Part shown: positions 25,615 to 34,559 of the stretch, one piece after another
Position numbering within the stretch: position 1 is the stretch's first letter
How the letters are laid out: the number at the start of each line of letters is the position of its first letter
Assembly (NCBI RefSeq): GCF_029167645.1
Contig: NZ_CP119147.1
Location: 186,001-250,000 of the forward strand
Source of the DNA: Streptomyces sp. AM 2-1-1
GTDB lineage: Bacteria > Actinomycetota > Actinomycetes > Streptomycetales > Streptomycetaceae
DNA length: 64,000 nucleotides
Direction of reading: 5' to 3'
The notes under the pieces: generated by a model
The model's input: only the letters and a program-made list of their open reading frames with translations
Told to the model about the DNA's origin: nothing
The model's database searches: none
Translations under genes and position numbers: made by a program

Positions 25615-26847
25615 ATGTCTGGAGTTTCCGCACCCGTACTCGAACTCGTCCGGCGCACCACCGAACCCGCGGCCGTGCAGACGCTGCGCTCCACGGCCGC
25701 GGCCGTCATCGCGTTCTCCGTGGCCCAGTGGACCCTGCCCCAGCCGGCTCCGCTGACAGCTCCGCTGACGGCGCTGCTGGTCGTGCAGGTCACCCTCTAC
25801 GCGACCTTGACCACCGGCATCCGCAGAGTCAACTCGGTGATCGTCGGTGTGCTCATCGCCATCGGCTTCAGCGCGCTGGTGGGCCTGAACTGGTGGAGTC
25901 TCGGGCTGACCATCTTCACCGCCCTGCTGGTCGGCCGGGTGGTGCGGGTCAACGAGTTCGTCCCCGAGGTGGCGATCAGCGCGATGCTGGTGCTCGGCGT
26001 CTCGCAGATCGCCGACACCGCGTGGGACCGGATTCTGGAGACGCTGATCGGCGCGGGGGTGGGGCTGCTCTTCAACCTCCTTTTCGCGCCACCGGTCTGG
26101 GTGGAGACGGCGGGCGCCTCCATCGAAGGGCTGGCCACCCGGATGGGCACGATGCTGCGTGCCATGGGCCAGGAGATCAGTGGTCACATCCCCGTGAAGG
26201 AGGCCGCCGCCCGACTGCACGAGGCCCGGCGCCTCGACCACGACATCGTGGAGGTGGACGCCTCGCTGCGGCAGGCCGAGGAGAGCCTCATGCTCAACCC
26301 GAGGGTGCGCCAGGGGCTGCTGAACAGGGTGGTGCTGCGTACCGGTCTCGACACCCTGGAGATCTGCGCCGTCGTCCTGCGCGTGCTGACCCGCACCCTG
26401 ACGGATCTGGCCAAGCAGCGCACCGACGAGCCGATGTTCCCCGTCGACGTGGGCGAAGGGCTGGCCGAACTCTTCGACCGGATGGCCGAGGCCATCGAGG
26501 CGTTCGCGCGGCTGATCACCTCGCCGCTCGCGTCGGGCGGTGAGCAGGCCGAGGACCGCCTCGCCGAGGCGCTGGCGCAGGGCCGGCAGACGCGTGACCG
26601 GATCGCCGACCTGCTCCTGGAGGACGTGCAGGAGCACCCGCGGCAGTGGCAGTTGCACGGGGCGCTGCTGGCCGAGGTGGACCGGGTGCTCGACGAACTC
26701 GACATCGACAAGCGCACCGAGCGGCTCGGCGAGGAGCTCGACCGCCGGTCGGCGGAGCTGCACGAACGTCACCCCGCGCTGCGCCGGTTGCAGCGCCGGC
26801 TGCGCGGAACCGGCGGTACGCGCCGCCGGCCCGCCGAGGAGTCCTGA
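25615..26847 (+). CDS. FUSC-family membrane protein (aromatic-acid exporter-like)
   Basis: A 410-residue inner-membrane protein. Four to five membrane segments occupy residues about 20-160 (TAAAVIAFSVAQW, LTALLVVQVTLYATLTTGI, VIVGVLIAIGFSALVGL, LIGAGVGLLFNLLFAPPVW), matching the FUSC/ArAE domain. The remaining 240 residues form a long charged helical cytoplasmic domain ending in an Arg-rich stretch. Related proteins export aromatic acids or toxic organic acids; the substrate here is unknown. AGGA directly precedes ATG 25615. The open frame continues upstream to 25270 without homology. A very strong hairpin follows the gene. Confidence 0.82.
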   Translation: MSGVSAPVLELVRRTTEPAAVQTLRSTAAAVIAFSVAQWTLPQPAPLTAPLTALLVVQVTLYATLTTGIRRVNSVIVGVLIAIGFSALVGLNWWSLGLTIFTALLVGRVVRVNEFVPEVAISAMLVLGVSQIADTAWDRILETLIGAGVGLLFNLLFAPPVWVETAGASIEGLATRMGTMLRAMGQEISGHIPVKEAAARLHEARRLDHDIVEVDASLRQAEESLMLNPRVRQGLLNRVVLRTGLDTLEICAVVLRVLTRTLTDLAKQRTDEPMFPVDVGEGLAELFDRMAEAIEAFARLITSPLASGGEQAEDRLAEALAQGRQTRDRIADLLLEDVQEHPRQWQLHGALLAEVDRVLDELDIDKRTERLGEELDRRSAELHERHPALRRLQRRLRGTGGTRRRPAEES

Positions 26848-26911
26848 GCACGGGGTCCGTCTCCGGCGCACCACCGGTTCCGGCCGCCGCGCGCCGGGAC
26901 CGGCCCTGCGG

Positions 26912-26973
26912 CGCGCCGGACGGACCCCGCAGGGCGGCCGTTCCGGTCCGCCCCGCGGGGTCCGTCCGGCGCG
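26912..26973 (+). terminator. Very strong hairpin terminator after the FUSC gene
   Basis: A 25-bp stem with one internal mismatch (26931/26954): CGCGCCGGACGGACCCCGC (26912-26930) pairs with 26955-26973, and GGGCGG pairs with CCGCCC inside, leaving a ten-base loop at 26938-26947. It lies 65 bp after the stop codon and insulates the pectate lyase gene. Confidence 0.8.
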
Positions 26974-27214
26974 GGCGCGTCGTGTCCGGCTGTGCCGTGC
27001 GGTGGCCCGGAAGGCCCTTCGTATCGGTTGGCGCGCAACCCATTGACCGCCGATTCCGGTTGACGTACCGTCACCGGCGTTCGCATACAAGAACTCGGTT
27101 CAGAGATCCGAACGAAGCACCTCATGGTCACCTGGCCGAGAACCTGCTCTTACCACCGCATCAGCTCTTCCTGGTGCCTGCGGAGGACGCCGCAGGCGGC
27201 GAAAGGAACTACGA

Positions 27215-28525
27215 ATGCGCACGGAGAACCAGCATGCCAGAAGGCGGGGCGGCAGGGCAGCCGCCTCGTTCCTCGCGGTCGCCGCGCTCATAGCGGCAAC
27301 CCTCACCGCCCTCTTCGCCACCGGCTCGGCCACGGCCGCACCCGCAGCCGGGTCGTACACCCTGTCGAACGTCGGCAGCGGACTGTGTCTGGAGGTCCCG
27401 GGTGCCGGCACCTCCGCCGGTGTCCAGCTCACCCAGAACACCTGCGCCGGCAGTGCCGCGCAGACCTGGAAGCTCACGGCTTCCGGCAGCGGTTACACCC
27501 TCACCGCCTCGCACAGCGGAAAGTGCGCGGGCGTGAAGGACGCTTCCACCAGCGCGGGCAAGGCCGTGGAGCAGCAGACGTGCAGCGGCGCCGCGACCCA
27601 GGTGTGGACGCTCACGCAGGTGAGCGGAAACGTCTACCAGGTCGTCAACAGCAACGGCGGCAAGTGCCTCAACACCAAGGACTCCGCCACCAGCCCGGGC
27701 ACGCTGGTGCAGCAGAACTCCTGCGACTCGGTGACGAGCAAGCGCTGGACGTTCACCGCGGCGGGGACGACGACGCCGACCGACCCGCCCACGACGCCTC
27801 CGACCACGCCTCCCACCACCCCTCCGGGGTCGAAGCCGGCGTGGCCGAGCGCCAAGGGCAGCCAGGCCGTCCCGGCCAGCATCCAGGTGTCCGGCACCTA
27901 CGACGGTGGTCTGAAGCGCTTCTACGGAAGCGGCGACCTGGGCAGTGACGGCCAGGACGAGGACCAGCCGGCGATGTTCGAACTGGCTGCCGGAGCCACG
28001 CTGCAGAACGTCATCCTCGGATCCCCCGCCGCCGACGGCGTCCACTGCGCCGGCGCCTGCACCCTCAAGAACGTCTGGTGGGAGGACGTGGGCGAGGACG
28101 CGGCGACCTTCCGCGGCAGCTCCTCCTCGCAGGTCGCCACGGTCGACGGCGGCGGCGCACGCCTGGCGGACGACAAGGTCTTCCAGCACAACGGCGCCGG
28201 CACGGTCGTCATCAAGAACTTCCAGGTCGACGACTTCGGCAAGCTCTACCGCTCCTGCGGCAACTGCTCCACGCAGTACGGCCGCCACGTCGAGATCTCG
28301 AACGTCTGGGTCACCGCCCCGGGTACCTCCCTGGTGGGCATCAACACCAACTACGGGGACACGGCCAAGCTCTCGGGCGTCACGATCTACGACGACGAGG
28401 ACCGCGACATCGACATCTGCAAGAAGTACAAGGGGGTGACGAGCGGAGAGCCGTCCGAGACCGGTTCGGGCGCCGACGGCACCTACTGCATCTACAGCTC
28501 TTCCAGCATCACCTACGTGGACTGA
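27215..28525 (+). CDS. Secreted pectate lyase (PL3) with N-terminal ricin-type lectin domain
   Basis: 436 residues. A Sec signal peptide at 1-42 (twin basic region, LAVAALIAATLTALFATG, cleavage near ATAAP) is followed by a ricin B-type beta-trefoil at about 45-185 with QxW-like repeats (AQTWKL, TQVWTL, SKRWTF). A Pro/Thr linker with TTPPTTPP repeats spans about 187-208. A polysaccharide lyase family 3 domain covers 210-436 (DGVHCAGACTLKNVWWEDVG, ADDKVFQHNG, DDEDRDIDICKKYKGV). It cleaves polygalacturonate by elimination outside the cell, usually Ca-dependent, with the lectin domain as carbohydrate anchor. GGCGAAAGGA precedes ATG 27215. Two strong hairpins follow. Confidence 0.92.
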   Translation: MRTENQHARRRGGRAAASFLAVAALIAATLTALFATGSATAAPAAGSYTLSNVGSGLCLEVPGAGTSAGVQLTQNTCAGSAAQTWKLTASGSGYTLTASHSGKCAGVKDASTSAGKAVEQQTCSGAATQVWTLTQVSGNVYQVVNSNGGKCLNTKDSATSPGTLVQQNSCDSVTSKRWTFTAAGTTTPTDPPTTPPTTPPTTPPGSKPAWPSAKGSQAVPASIQVSGTYDGGLKRFYGSGDLGSDGQDEDQPAMFELAAGATLQNVILGSPAADGVHCAGACTLKNVWWEDVGEDAATFRGSSSSQVATVDGGGARLADDKVFQHNGAGTVVIKNFQVDDFGKLYRSCGNCSTQYGRHVEISNVWVTAPGTSLVGINTNYGDTAKLSGVTIYDDEDRDIDICKKYKGVTSGEPSETGSGADGTYCIYSSSSITYVD

Positions 28526-28528
28526 CAC

Positions 28529-28590
28529 GGTTCCGGCGGTCGCCGGAACCGGGCACGACGGGGAGCGGCGCGCTCACGCGCCGCTCCCCG
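28529..28590 (+). terminator. Double hairpin terminator after the pectate lyase gene
   Basis: Two perfect inverted repeats in tandem: GGTTCCGGCG with CGCCGGAACC (28529-28550), then a 14-bp stem with a CTCA loop (28559-28590, arm CGGGGAGCGGCGCG), followed by TTCCG. The second is a convincing terminator. Confidence 0.8.
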
Positions 28591-29056
28591 TTCCGTGCGT
28601 CCCCGGCGGACCGGTCCGGTCCCGACCGGCCCACCGCTTCCGGCGGGAGACGGCAGCCTCGGTACGGCGATTCGGCCACGTGCCGGCGTACGCCCGCCCG
28701 GCGGCCGCACTCGCCGACCGGCCGGACCGGATCGACGTCCTCGTGTGCGGCGTGGGCGCGGGCGGCCGGAGCGGGGCTCGCCGGCCCCCGCGCCATTGCC
28801 GGCCGGGCCCGCGGCTGCGGACGCCGCTCCTCCGGCGACGCGCTGCTGCCTCTCCTCACCTGAGGGCGACGCGCCGGCGGTTCGCCGATACCGGCTCCCC
28901 CTCCCGCCCCGACTGCCGGTACGCTCCCTGCGGGAACGGCAGAGCCGGCGGCCGGGACGGCCGCACGGACCGCGTTCCCCGGTGGCACGGGCTCCCCGCC
29001 GGGCGGGTGGACCGGGCCCGGTCGGACGGCCCTCCCCTCCCAGCGGATCGGTGACC
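28591..29056. other. Leader region of the sulfur operon, no gene identified
   Basis: 466 bp between the pectate lyase terminators and the leader peptide. Frames on both strands are open but Pro/Arg/Gly-rich and lack ribosome sites. The promoter of the downstream operon should lie in the right half; I could not pick out convincing -35/-10 elements. Confidence 0.5.
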
Positions 29057-29164
29057 ATGGACGAGCGAGTGGACCTCACGCGGCGGCGGCATGTCGATCT
29101 CGCGCGTGTCTCCAGCGCCGTCTGTCGCCCCTGCCACGGTTGTCGTCCCGGCACCGGTCACTGA
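29057..29164 (+). CDS. Cys-containing leader peptide of the sulfur operon
   Basis: A 35-residue open frame, ATG 29057 (or GTG 29069) to TGA 29162-29164. It contains the block TRRRHVDLARVSSAVCR, which matches the (R)RRHxDLxRVxSALCR signature of streptomycete putative leader peptides placed before sulfur-assimilation genes. Two more Cys follow (PCHGC). In related actinobacteria such Cys-containing upstream frames act in cysteine-responsive attenuation; that role here is inferred. It lies 297 bp before the SfnB-like gene, and a second peptide with the same block lies at 46786-46935 before the other sulfur operon of the window. Confidence 0.75.
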   Translation: MDERVDLTRRRHVDLARVSSAVCRPCHGCRPGTGH

Positions 29165-29184
29165 CCGCCCTGCCGTAGCGCGTC

Positions 29185-29206
29185 CGGGGGTCGTTGCCCG
29201 CCCCCG
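29185..29206 (+). other. Short hairpin after the leader peptide
   Basis: CGGGGG pairs with CCCCCG around a ten-base loop, 20 bp after the leader stop. It is a possible attenuator element, but there is no U-tract. The rest of the 297-bp gap before the SfnB-like gene shows no gene. Confidence 0.35.
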
Positions 29207-29461
29207 TGTCCCGTCTCCTCCGCCGTACCTCGCGCGACGCCGCCCCGGTGCCGTGGGTACGCCGTAGCCGGGTTCACGCGGAACTCGCGGCGTGTCCGTC
29301 CACCCGTGCACCTTCCGGTCACGCCCCCGCACGCGTCCCGGTGCGCCACGCCCCCTCGACCGGTCCGGTGCCGTACCGGTGCCCGGACGTCTCCCGCCGA
29401 ACCCGTACCCACCCGCCCGGCGCCGCCGCCCGCGCGGCCGCGTCCGACCTCCGGAGATCCC

Positions 29462-30688
29462 ATGACCGTTCCCGCCGCCCCTCCTCCCGGCTCCGCCGGC
29501 ATACCGCCCGCCGCCCATGTCGTGCGCGACGACGCCGAGGCGCTCGCCCTCGCGTCGCGACTGGCGGCGGAGTTCCGCGCCGGGGCCGCCGTGCGGGACG
29601 CGGAGCGCCGCCTCCCGCACGCCGAGCTCGACCGCCTCTCCGCCTCGGGTCTCCTCGGCGTCACGGTGCCCGGGGCGTACGGCGGAGCCGGCGTGCGCCA
29701 CACCACCCTGGCCCGCGTCGTACGGATCCTCGCCTCGGCCGATGCCAGCCTCGCGCAGATCCCACAGAGCCATTTCGTGTACGTGAACGTGCTCCGCGCC
29801 CGGGGCAGCGAGGAACAGCGCCGGTTCTTCTTCGGCGAGGTGCTGGCCGGCCGGCGTCTGGGCAACGCCCAGTCCGAAGCCGGCACGCGACACGTCCAGG
29901 ACATCCGGACGCGGCTCACCGCCCGCGAGGGCGGATTCCTGCTGACCGGGGAGAAGCACTACTCGACCGGGGCGCTCTACGCGCACTGGATACCCGTGCT
30001 GGCCCGGGGCGACGACGGCGAGCTGTGGGTGGCGTACGTACCGCGCTCCGCGAACGGTGTCACCGTGGTGGACGACTGGGACGGCATGGGGCAGCGCACG
30101 ACCGCGAGCGGGACCGTCCGGCTCGACGGTGTGATGGTGCCCGCCGACCGGGTGGTGCCCCACCACCTCACCTTCCGCGGCCCGCAGTTGCACGGCGCGG
30201 TCGCCCAGTTGCTGCACGCCGCCATCGACGCCGGGATCGCGGCCGGTGCTCTGGAGGAGGCCGCCGCGTTCGTGCGCACCAAGAGCCGGCCCTGGTTCGA
30301 GGCGGGCGTCGAGAAGGCGGCGGACGATCCGCTCCTCGTCCAGCGGTTCGGCGAACTCTCCCTGCGCGTGAGGTCGTCCGACGCGCTGCTGGCGGAGGCC
30401 GCGCGCGCGGTCGACCGGGCGGAGGCCGACCTCACCGACGACTCCGCGGCCGAAGCCTCCCTCGCCGTCGCCGCGGCGAAGGTCGTCGCCGCGGAGGCCG
30501 CGGTGGAGACCGGTTCGGCCCTCTTCGAAGTGGCCGGTACCCGAGCGGCACTCGACTCGCTCAATCTGCACCGGCATTGGCGTGACGCCCGGACCCACAC
30601 CCTGCACGATCCGACGCGCTGGAAGGTGCAGCACCTGGGTCGCTGGGCCCTGAACGGCACCCGTCCACCCCGCCACGGACTCCTCTGA
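29462..30688 (+). CDS. sfnB: SfnB-like sulfur-acquisition oxidoreductase (acyl-CoA dehydrogenase fold)
   Basis: 408 residues with the acyl-CoA dehydrogenase fold but belonging to the SfnB/DszC-like flavin group used in organosulfur metabolism rather than fatty-acid oxidation. Landmarks are LLGVTVPGAYGGAGVRHTTL near residue 64, SLAQIPQSHFVYVNVLRARG near residue 97, GNAQSEAGTRH near residue 136, LLTGEKHYSTGALYAHWIPV near residue 160 and the C-terminal LNLHRHWRDARTHTLHDP near residue 362, which replaces the usual acyl-CoA end motif. GGAG lies before ATG 29462. It is the first enzyme of the operon behind the Cys leader. It probably works with reduced flavin supplied elsewhere; no flavin reductase is in the window. 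Confidence 0.85.
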   Translation: MTVPAAPPPGSAGIPPAAHVVRDDAEALALASRLAAEFRAGAAVRDAERRLPHAELDRLSASGLLGVTVPGAYGGAGVRHTTLARVVRILASADASLAQIPQSHFVYVNVLRARGSEEQRRFFFGEVLAGRRLGNAQSEAGTRHVQDIRTRLTAREGGFLLTGEKHYSTGALYAHWIPVLARGDDGELWVAYVPRSANGVTVVDDWDGMGQRTTASGTVRLDGVMVPADRVVPHHLTFRGPQLHGAVAQLLHAAIDAGIAAGALEEAAAFVRTKSRPWFEAGVEKAADDPLLVQRFGELSLRVRSSDALLAEAARAVDRAEADLTDDSAAEASLAVAAAKVVAAEAAVETGSALFEVAGTRAALDSLNLHRHWRDARTHTLHDPTRWKVQHLGRWALNGTRPPRHGLL

Positions 30689-30759
30689 CCGGCACCGGCG
30701 GCCCGCGCCCGTCACCCGGCTTCCCCACCTCCCGACGTCGTACCGAAAGGGTTCTCCCC

Positions 30760-31908
30760 ATGTCCCTCACGTTCCACTGGTTCCTCCCCACCAACGGCGA
30801 CAGCCGGCACGTCGTCGGGGGCGGTCACGGCACGCCCGTCACGGCGGCGGGTGGCGACCGGCCGCCGAGTGTCCCCTACCTCACCCAGATCGCACTCGCC
30901 GCCGAGCAGCTCGGCTTCGTCGGCGCTCTCACACCGACGGGCGCCTGGTGCGAAGACGCCTGGCTCACCACGGCCCTGGTCAGCCAGCACACCGAACGCC
31001 TCAAGTTCCTGGTGGCCTTCCGGCCCGGGTCGGTGTCGCCGACGCTCGCGGCGCAGATGGCTTCCACCTACCAACGCCTCACCGGTGGAAGGTTGTTGCT
31101 GAACATCGTCACCGGCGGCGAGAGCCGCGAGCAGCGTGCCTACGGCGACTTCCTCGACAAGGACGGCCGGTACGCCCGCACCGGTGAGTTCCTGCACATC
31201 GTCCGGGAGCTGTGGCAGGGCAGGTCGGTCGACCACGCGGGTGAGCACCTGCGGGTGGAGGGCGCCGAGCTGGCGAGGGTGCCCGAGCCGGTCCCCGAGA
31301 TCTACTTCGGCGGTTCCTCCCCCGCCGCGGGCCTCGTCGCGGCCCGGCACAGCGACGTCTACCTCACCTGGGGGGAGCCGCCCGCGGCGGTCGCCGAGAA
31401 GATCGCCTGGATCAGGAAGCTCGCCGCCGAAGAGGGGCGGACCGTGCGATTCGGCATCCGCCTGCACGTCATCGCCCGGGACACGTCCGAGCAGGCGTGG
31501 GCCGAGGCCGGGCGGCTGCTGGAGGGTTTCGACGAGCGGACCGTCCGGTCCGTGCAGGAGGGCCTGGCGCGCAGCGAGTCGGAGGGCCAGCACAGGATGC
31601 TCGCCCTGCACGGCGGGGGGCGGGACGGGCTGGAGATCCACCCGCACCTGTGGGCGGGGATCGGGCTGGTGCGCGGCGGTGCGGGGACGGCCATGGTCGG
31701 CTCGCACGAGGAGGTCGCCGACCTGATAGCCGAGTACCGGTCGCTGGGCATCGAGGAGTTCGTCCTGTCGGGTTACCCGCACCTGGAGGAGGCGTACTGG
31801 TTCGGTGAAGGTGTCCTGCCGGTCCTGGAGCGGCGCGGGCTGTGGCGGCACCCGTACGCGACGGCCGCCGCGCCTTCGGTGGCCGTACCGTTCGCAGGGC
31901 GCCCGTAG
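30760..31908 (+). CDS. ssuD: LLM-class alkanesulfonate monooxygenase (SsuD-like)
   Basis: A 382-residue FMNH2-dependent monooxygenase, the same length as SsuD, which releases sulfite from alkanesulfonates. The N-terminus LTFHWFLPTNGDSR matches the family. GALTPTGAWCEDAWL follows near residue 53, KFLVAFRPGSVSPTLAAQMA near residue 86 and the segment NIVTGGESREQRAYGDFLDK near residue 114, then RYARTGEFLHI. The C-terminal GIEEFVLSGYPHLEEAYWFG is also typical. GAAAGG precedes ATG 30760. It lies 71 bp after sfnB. It depends on a flavin reductase (SsuE-type) that must be encoded elsewhere. Confidence 0.88.
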   Translation: MSLTFHWFLPTNGDSRHVVGGGHGTPVTAAGGDRPPSVPYLTQIALAAEQLGFVGALTPTGAWCEDAWLTTALVSQHTERLKFLVAFRPGSVSPTLAAQMASTYQRLTGGRLLLNIVTGGESREQRAYGDFLDKDGRYARTGEFLHIVRELWQGRSVDHAGEHLRVEGAELARVPEPVPEIYFGGSSPAAGLVAARHSDVYLTWGEPPAAVAEKIAWIRKLAAEEGRTVRFGIRLHVIARDTSEQAWAEAGRLLEGFDERTVRSVQEGLARSESEGQHRMLALHGGGRDGLEIHPHLWAGIGLVRGGAGTAMVGSHEEVADLIAEYRSLGIEEFVLSGYPHLEEAYWFGEGVLPVLERRGLWRHPYATAAAPSVAVPFAGRP

Positions 31909-32626
31909 GTCCGCCGGTCCACGTCACCGGCCGCTCGGACGGGCGCACGGGGAGCGCCGGGAGCCGCCGCGCTCCTCGTGCGTCCGGTATGACCGGGCAT
32001 GAAGCCCGTGTTACAGGATCACGAAATGCGCGCCGCCCCGCGCGCCCTCCCGGCTCCGGCCCGTCGGTGCGCACGGCCCGCCTCCTCCTGACGTTTCCCC
32101 TGGTCAGGAGGGTCCGGGCCGCCCATCACCCGTACCGTCGCACGGCCTCTCACCCCCGTTCACACAGTCGCGGGGGACGTTGACGCGGCCTCACCCGCAT
32201 GGGTTACTGACGCCGGACCGGCCCGGTGATCCCCCGGCGGTCCGGCGGCCACGATCCCGTGTGCGGCCCGTTCCACCGAGCGTGTCCCAGCGGCTCGCTC
32301 ACGCGGCAGAGAGAACCACGATGACCAGCATGGCAAGCGCACCGGAGAGGACGGCAGGCGTCCGCCGCCTCCGCTCCACCGCGCCGTCCGCCACGCTGCG
32401 CCTCGCCTCCCCGCGGACGCCGTCGCACGAGTGCCGCGCTCACCGCTCGTGTACCTGCGGGCTGCCGGCCCGCGCACCGCACCGCGGCTGCTGACCGGCC
32501 GAAGACGGCGTCCGCCCCGCCCTTTCGTGATCTCCGCACCCTGCCCGGGCTCCGGCCAGGGTTCCCGACTCCGGCCCGACCGCGCGCCGCGCACCGTCCG
32601 GCAGGCCCCTGACCGCTGGAGCACCC
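31909..32626. other. 718-bp gap between ssuD and the ABC transporter genes
   Basis: It holds a hairpin at 32084-32111 (CCTCCTGAC with GTCAGGAGG around a ten-base loop) that may end the sfnB-ssuD transcript. A 57-codon frame at 32321-32494 has five Cys near its end and AGAGAG before its ATG, but lacks the sulfur-leader signature. The ABC operon promoter probably lies here; nothing else was recognised. Confidence 0.5.
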
Positions 32627-33658
32627 ATGCCCGAGACGTCCGCGCCCCCGGAGGATCCGGTCACCACCGGCTCCTCCCCCGCACCGCCCCAAGAGCCTCC
32701 GGCTCCCGGGGCAGCCGCCCGCGCCGCCTCCGCGCACGACCCCCGCCTCGCGGCGGAGCGGGTGCTGCCGCTGCGGCATCCGTGGCGGTGGGTGCTCACC
32801 GCGGTGGTCCTCGTCCTGGTGGCCCAGTTCGTTCACGGACTGGTGAGCAACCCCTTCTACCAGTGGGACCGTTTCTCGTACTGGTTCTTCCGGCCGGCGA
32901 TCCTCGACGGTCTGCTGATCACCCTCGAGGTCGCCGCCCTCAGCGCGGTGTTCGGCCTGATCGGCGGCGTGATCCTGGCGCTGGGCCGGCTGTCGCCCAA
33001 TCCGGTGCTGCGGTCCGTCTCCTGGGTCTACATCTGGCTGCTGCGTTCCGTGCCGCTGATCGTCGTCCTGCTCTTCCTCTACAACTTCAGCGCGCTGTAC
33101 CAGACCTTGAGCGTCGGGGTCCCGTTCGGACCGGCCTTCTTCGAGTTCGACGAGTCCCGGCTCGCCACCGACATGACCGTCGCCGTGATCGGCCTCAGCC
33201 TCAACGAGGCGGCGTACGCGGCCGAAGTGGTCAGGTCGGGCGTGCTCTCGGTGGACCAGGGGCAGCACGAGGCGGCCTCCGCTCTCGGACTGCCGCGCGG
33301 CTACCAGTTCCGCCGCATCGTCTTCCCCCAGGCGTTGCGGGTGATCGTGCCCGCCTACGTCAACCAGTTGATCGGCCTCGTCAAGGCCACGTCGCTGGTC
33401 TTCTACGTCTCGCTGCTCGACCTGTTCGGCACCGTGCAGAGCCTCGGAAGCACCTACTCCGGTGACATCGTCCCGCTGCTGCTGGTCGCCACGTTCTGGT
33501 ACGTCATCCTCACCAGCGTCATCTCGGTGATCCAGTTCTACGTGGAGCGCCACTACTCGCGGGGCGCGCTGCGCACCGTGCCCCCGACCCCGTTGCAGAA
33601 GCTCCGGGCCGCCGTCCGGGCCGCCCGTTCCAGGATCGCGATCGGATCGAGCACATGA
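32627..33658 (+). CDS. Polar amino acid ABC transporter permease
   Basis: A 343-residue inner-membrane permease of the His/Glu/Gln family. A long Pro/Ala-rich N-terminal extension (about 55 residues) precedes the membrane domain. The cytoplasmic EAA loop that contacts the ATPase reads [20 protein letters not shown] near residue 216. There are five to six helices. Only one permease gene is present, so it should form a homodimer. It overlaps the ATPase gene by 4 bp. With the sulfur genes around it, the cargo is probably a sulfur-containing amino acid derivative (inference). Confidence 0.88.
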   Translation: MPETSAPPEDPVTTGSSPAPPQEPPAPGAAARAASAHDPRLAAERVLPLRHPWRWVLTAVVLVLVAQFVHGLVSNPFYQWDRFSYWFFRPAILDGLLITLEVAALSAVFGLIGGVILALGRLSPNPVLRSVSWVYIWLLRSVPLIVVLLFLYNFSALYQTLSVGVPFGPAFFEFDESRLATDMTVAVIGLSLNEAAYAAEVVRSGVLSVDQGQHEAASALGLPRGYQFRRIVFPQALRVIVPAYVNQLIGLVKATSLVFYVSLLDLFGTVQSLGSTYSGDIVPLLLVATFWYVILTSVISVIQFYVERHYSRGALRTVPPTPLQKLRAAVRAARSRIAIGSST

Positions 33659-34461
33659 GCGTCAGCGCACCGCAGAGCACGAAGAGCCTCGTCCGCGCCG
33701 ACCCGGTGGCGGTGGAGATCCATCAAGCGCACAAGTGGTTCGGTGAGCACCAGGTGCTGCGCGGCATCGATCTGACGGTGGAGCCGGGATCGGTGACGGT
33801 GATCCTCGGGCCGTCCGGATCGGGGAAGTCGACGCTCCTGCGTGCGGTGAACCACCTGGAGAAGCTGGACATCGGCCACGTGACGGTGGGCGGCGTTCCC
33901 ATCGGGGTGCGGCACCACCGAGGACGGCTGAAGGAGCTGCCCGAGCGCACCATCCGGGCGCAGCGCAGCCGGATCGGCTTCGTCTTCCAGAACTTCAACC
34001 TGTTCCCGAACCTCACGGTGGTGGAGAACGTCGCCGCCGCGCCGGCCGCCGTCGGCCTCGCCGACCGGGAGCGGAGCCGCGAGCTGGCTCGTGCCCTCCT
34101 CGACCGGGTGGGGCTGGCGGACAAGGCGGACAGCTATCCCCGGCAGCTCTCCGGAGGGCAGCAGCAGCGGGTCGCCATCGCACGCGCGCTCGCTCTCGAC
34201 CCCGGGGTGATCCTCTTCGACGAGCCGACCTCGGCGCTCGACCCGGAGCTCGTCGGCGAAGTGCTCGCGGTCATCAAGGAGCTGGCGACCGGAGGTACGA
34301 CGCTGATCGTGGTGACCCACGAGATCGGGTTCGCCCGTGAGGTCGCCGACCAGGTCGTCTTCCTCGACCACGGCGTGATCGTCGAGCAGGGCAGACCCGC
34401 CGACGTGCTCGACCACCCGCGCGAGGCCCGCACCAGGGAGTTCCTGGGCAAGGTCCTCTGA
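33655..34461 (+). CDS. Polar amino acid ABC transporter ATP-binding protein
   Basis: A 268-residue ATPase of the GlnQ/HisP type. Walker A is GPSGSGKST near residues 49-57, Q-loop [18 protein letters not shown] near 108-125, signature [15 protein letters not shown] near 164, Walker [16 protein letters not shown] near 184 and the switch His in VVTHEIGF near 221. An insertion around residues 84-97 ([13 protein letters not shown]) is found in several actinobacterial members. It overlaps the permease gene by 4 bp (ATGA) and is followed after 98 bp by the binding-protein gene. Confidence 0.92.
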   Translation: MSVSAPQSTKSLVRADPVAVEIHQAHKWFGEHQVLRGIDLTVEPGSVTVILGPSGSGKSTLLRAVNHLEKLDIGHVTVGGVPIGVRHHRGRLKELPERTIRAQRSRIGFVFQNFNLFPNLTVVENVAAAPAAVGLADRERSRELARALLDRVGLADKADSYPRQLSGGQQQRVAIARALALDPGVILFDEPTSALDPELVGEVLAVIKELATGGTTLIVVTHEIGFAREVADQVVFLDHGVIVEQGRPADVLDHPREARTREFLGKVL

Positions 34462-34559
34462 CCTCCGTCGGCCGTCCGTCCACCGGCGCGGTGCCCGCGC
34501 CGCACCCCTCTCACCCACACGTCCTTCCACCTGTTCTCCCTCACCCACAAGGAACCGAC

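Noticed and set aside
23343..26543. 1066-codon open frame on the plus strand
   Set aside because: It runs opposite to the S33 peptidase and DUF2087 genes and out of frame with FUSC. It is Gly/Val/Arg-rich with no domain, a product of high GC.
28509..28988. 159-codon minus-strand frame after the pectate lyase
   Set aside because: Crosses both terminator hairpins; low complexity and no ribosome site.
28595..29164. 189-codon reading that contains the leader peptide at its end
   Set aside because: Only the last 35 codons resemble the known leader type; the upstream part is Pro/Arg-rich and covers terminator hairpins.
31980..32040. Possible riboswitch before the ABC transporter operon
   Set aside because: CGGGC/GCCCG arms are only five bases and no conserved core of SAM, cobalamin or other riboswitches could be laid out.
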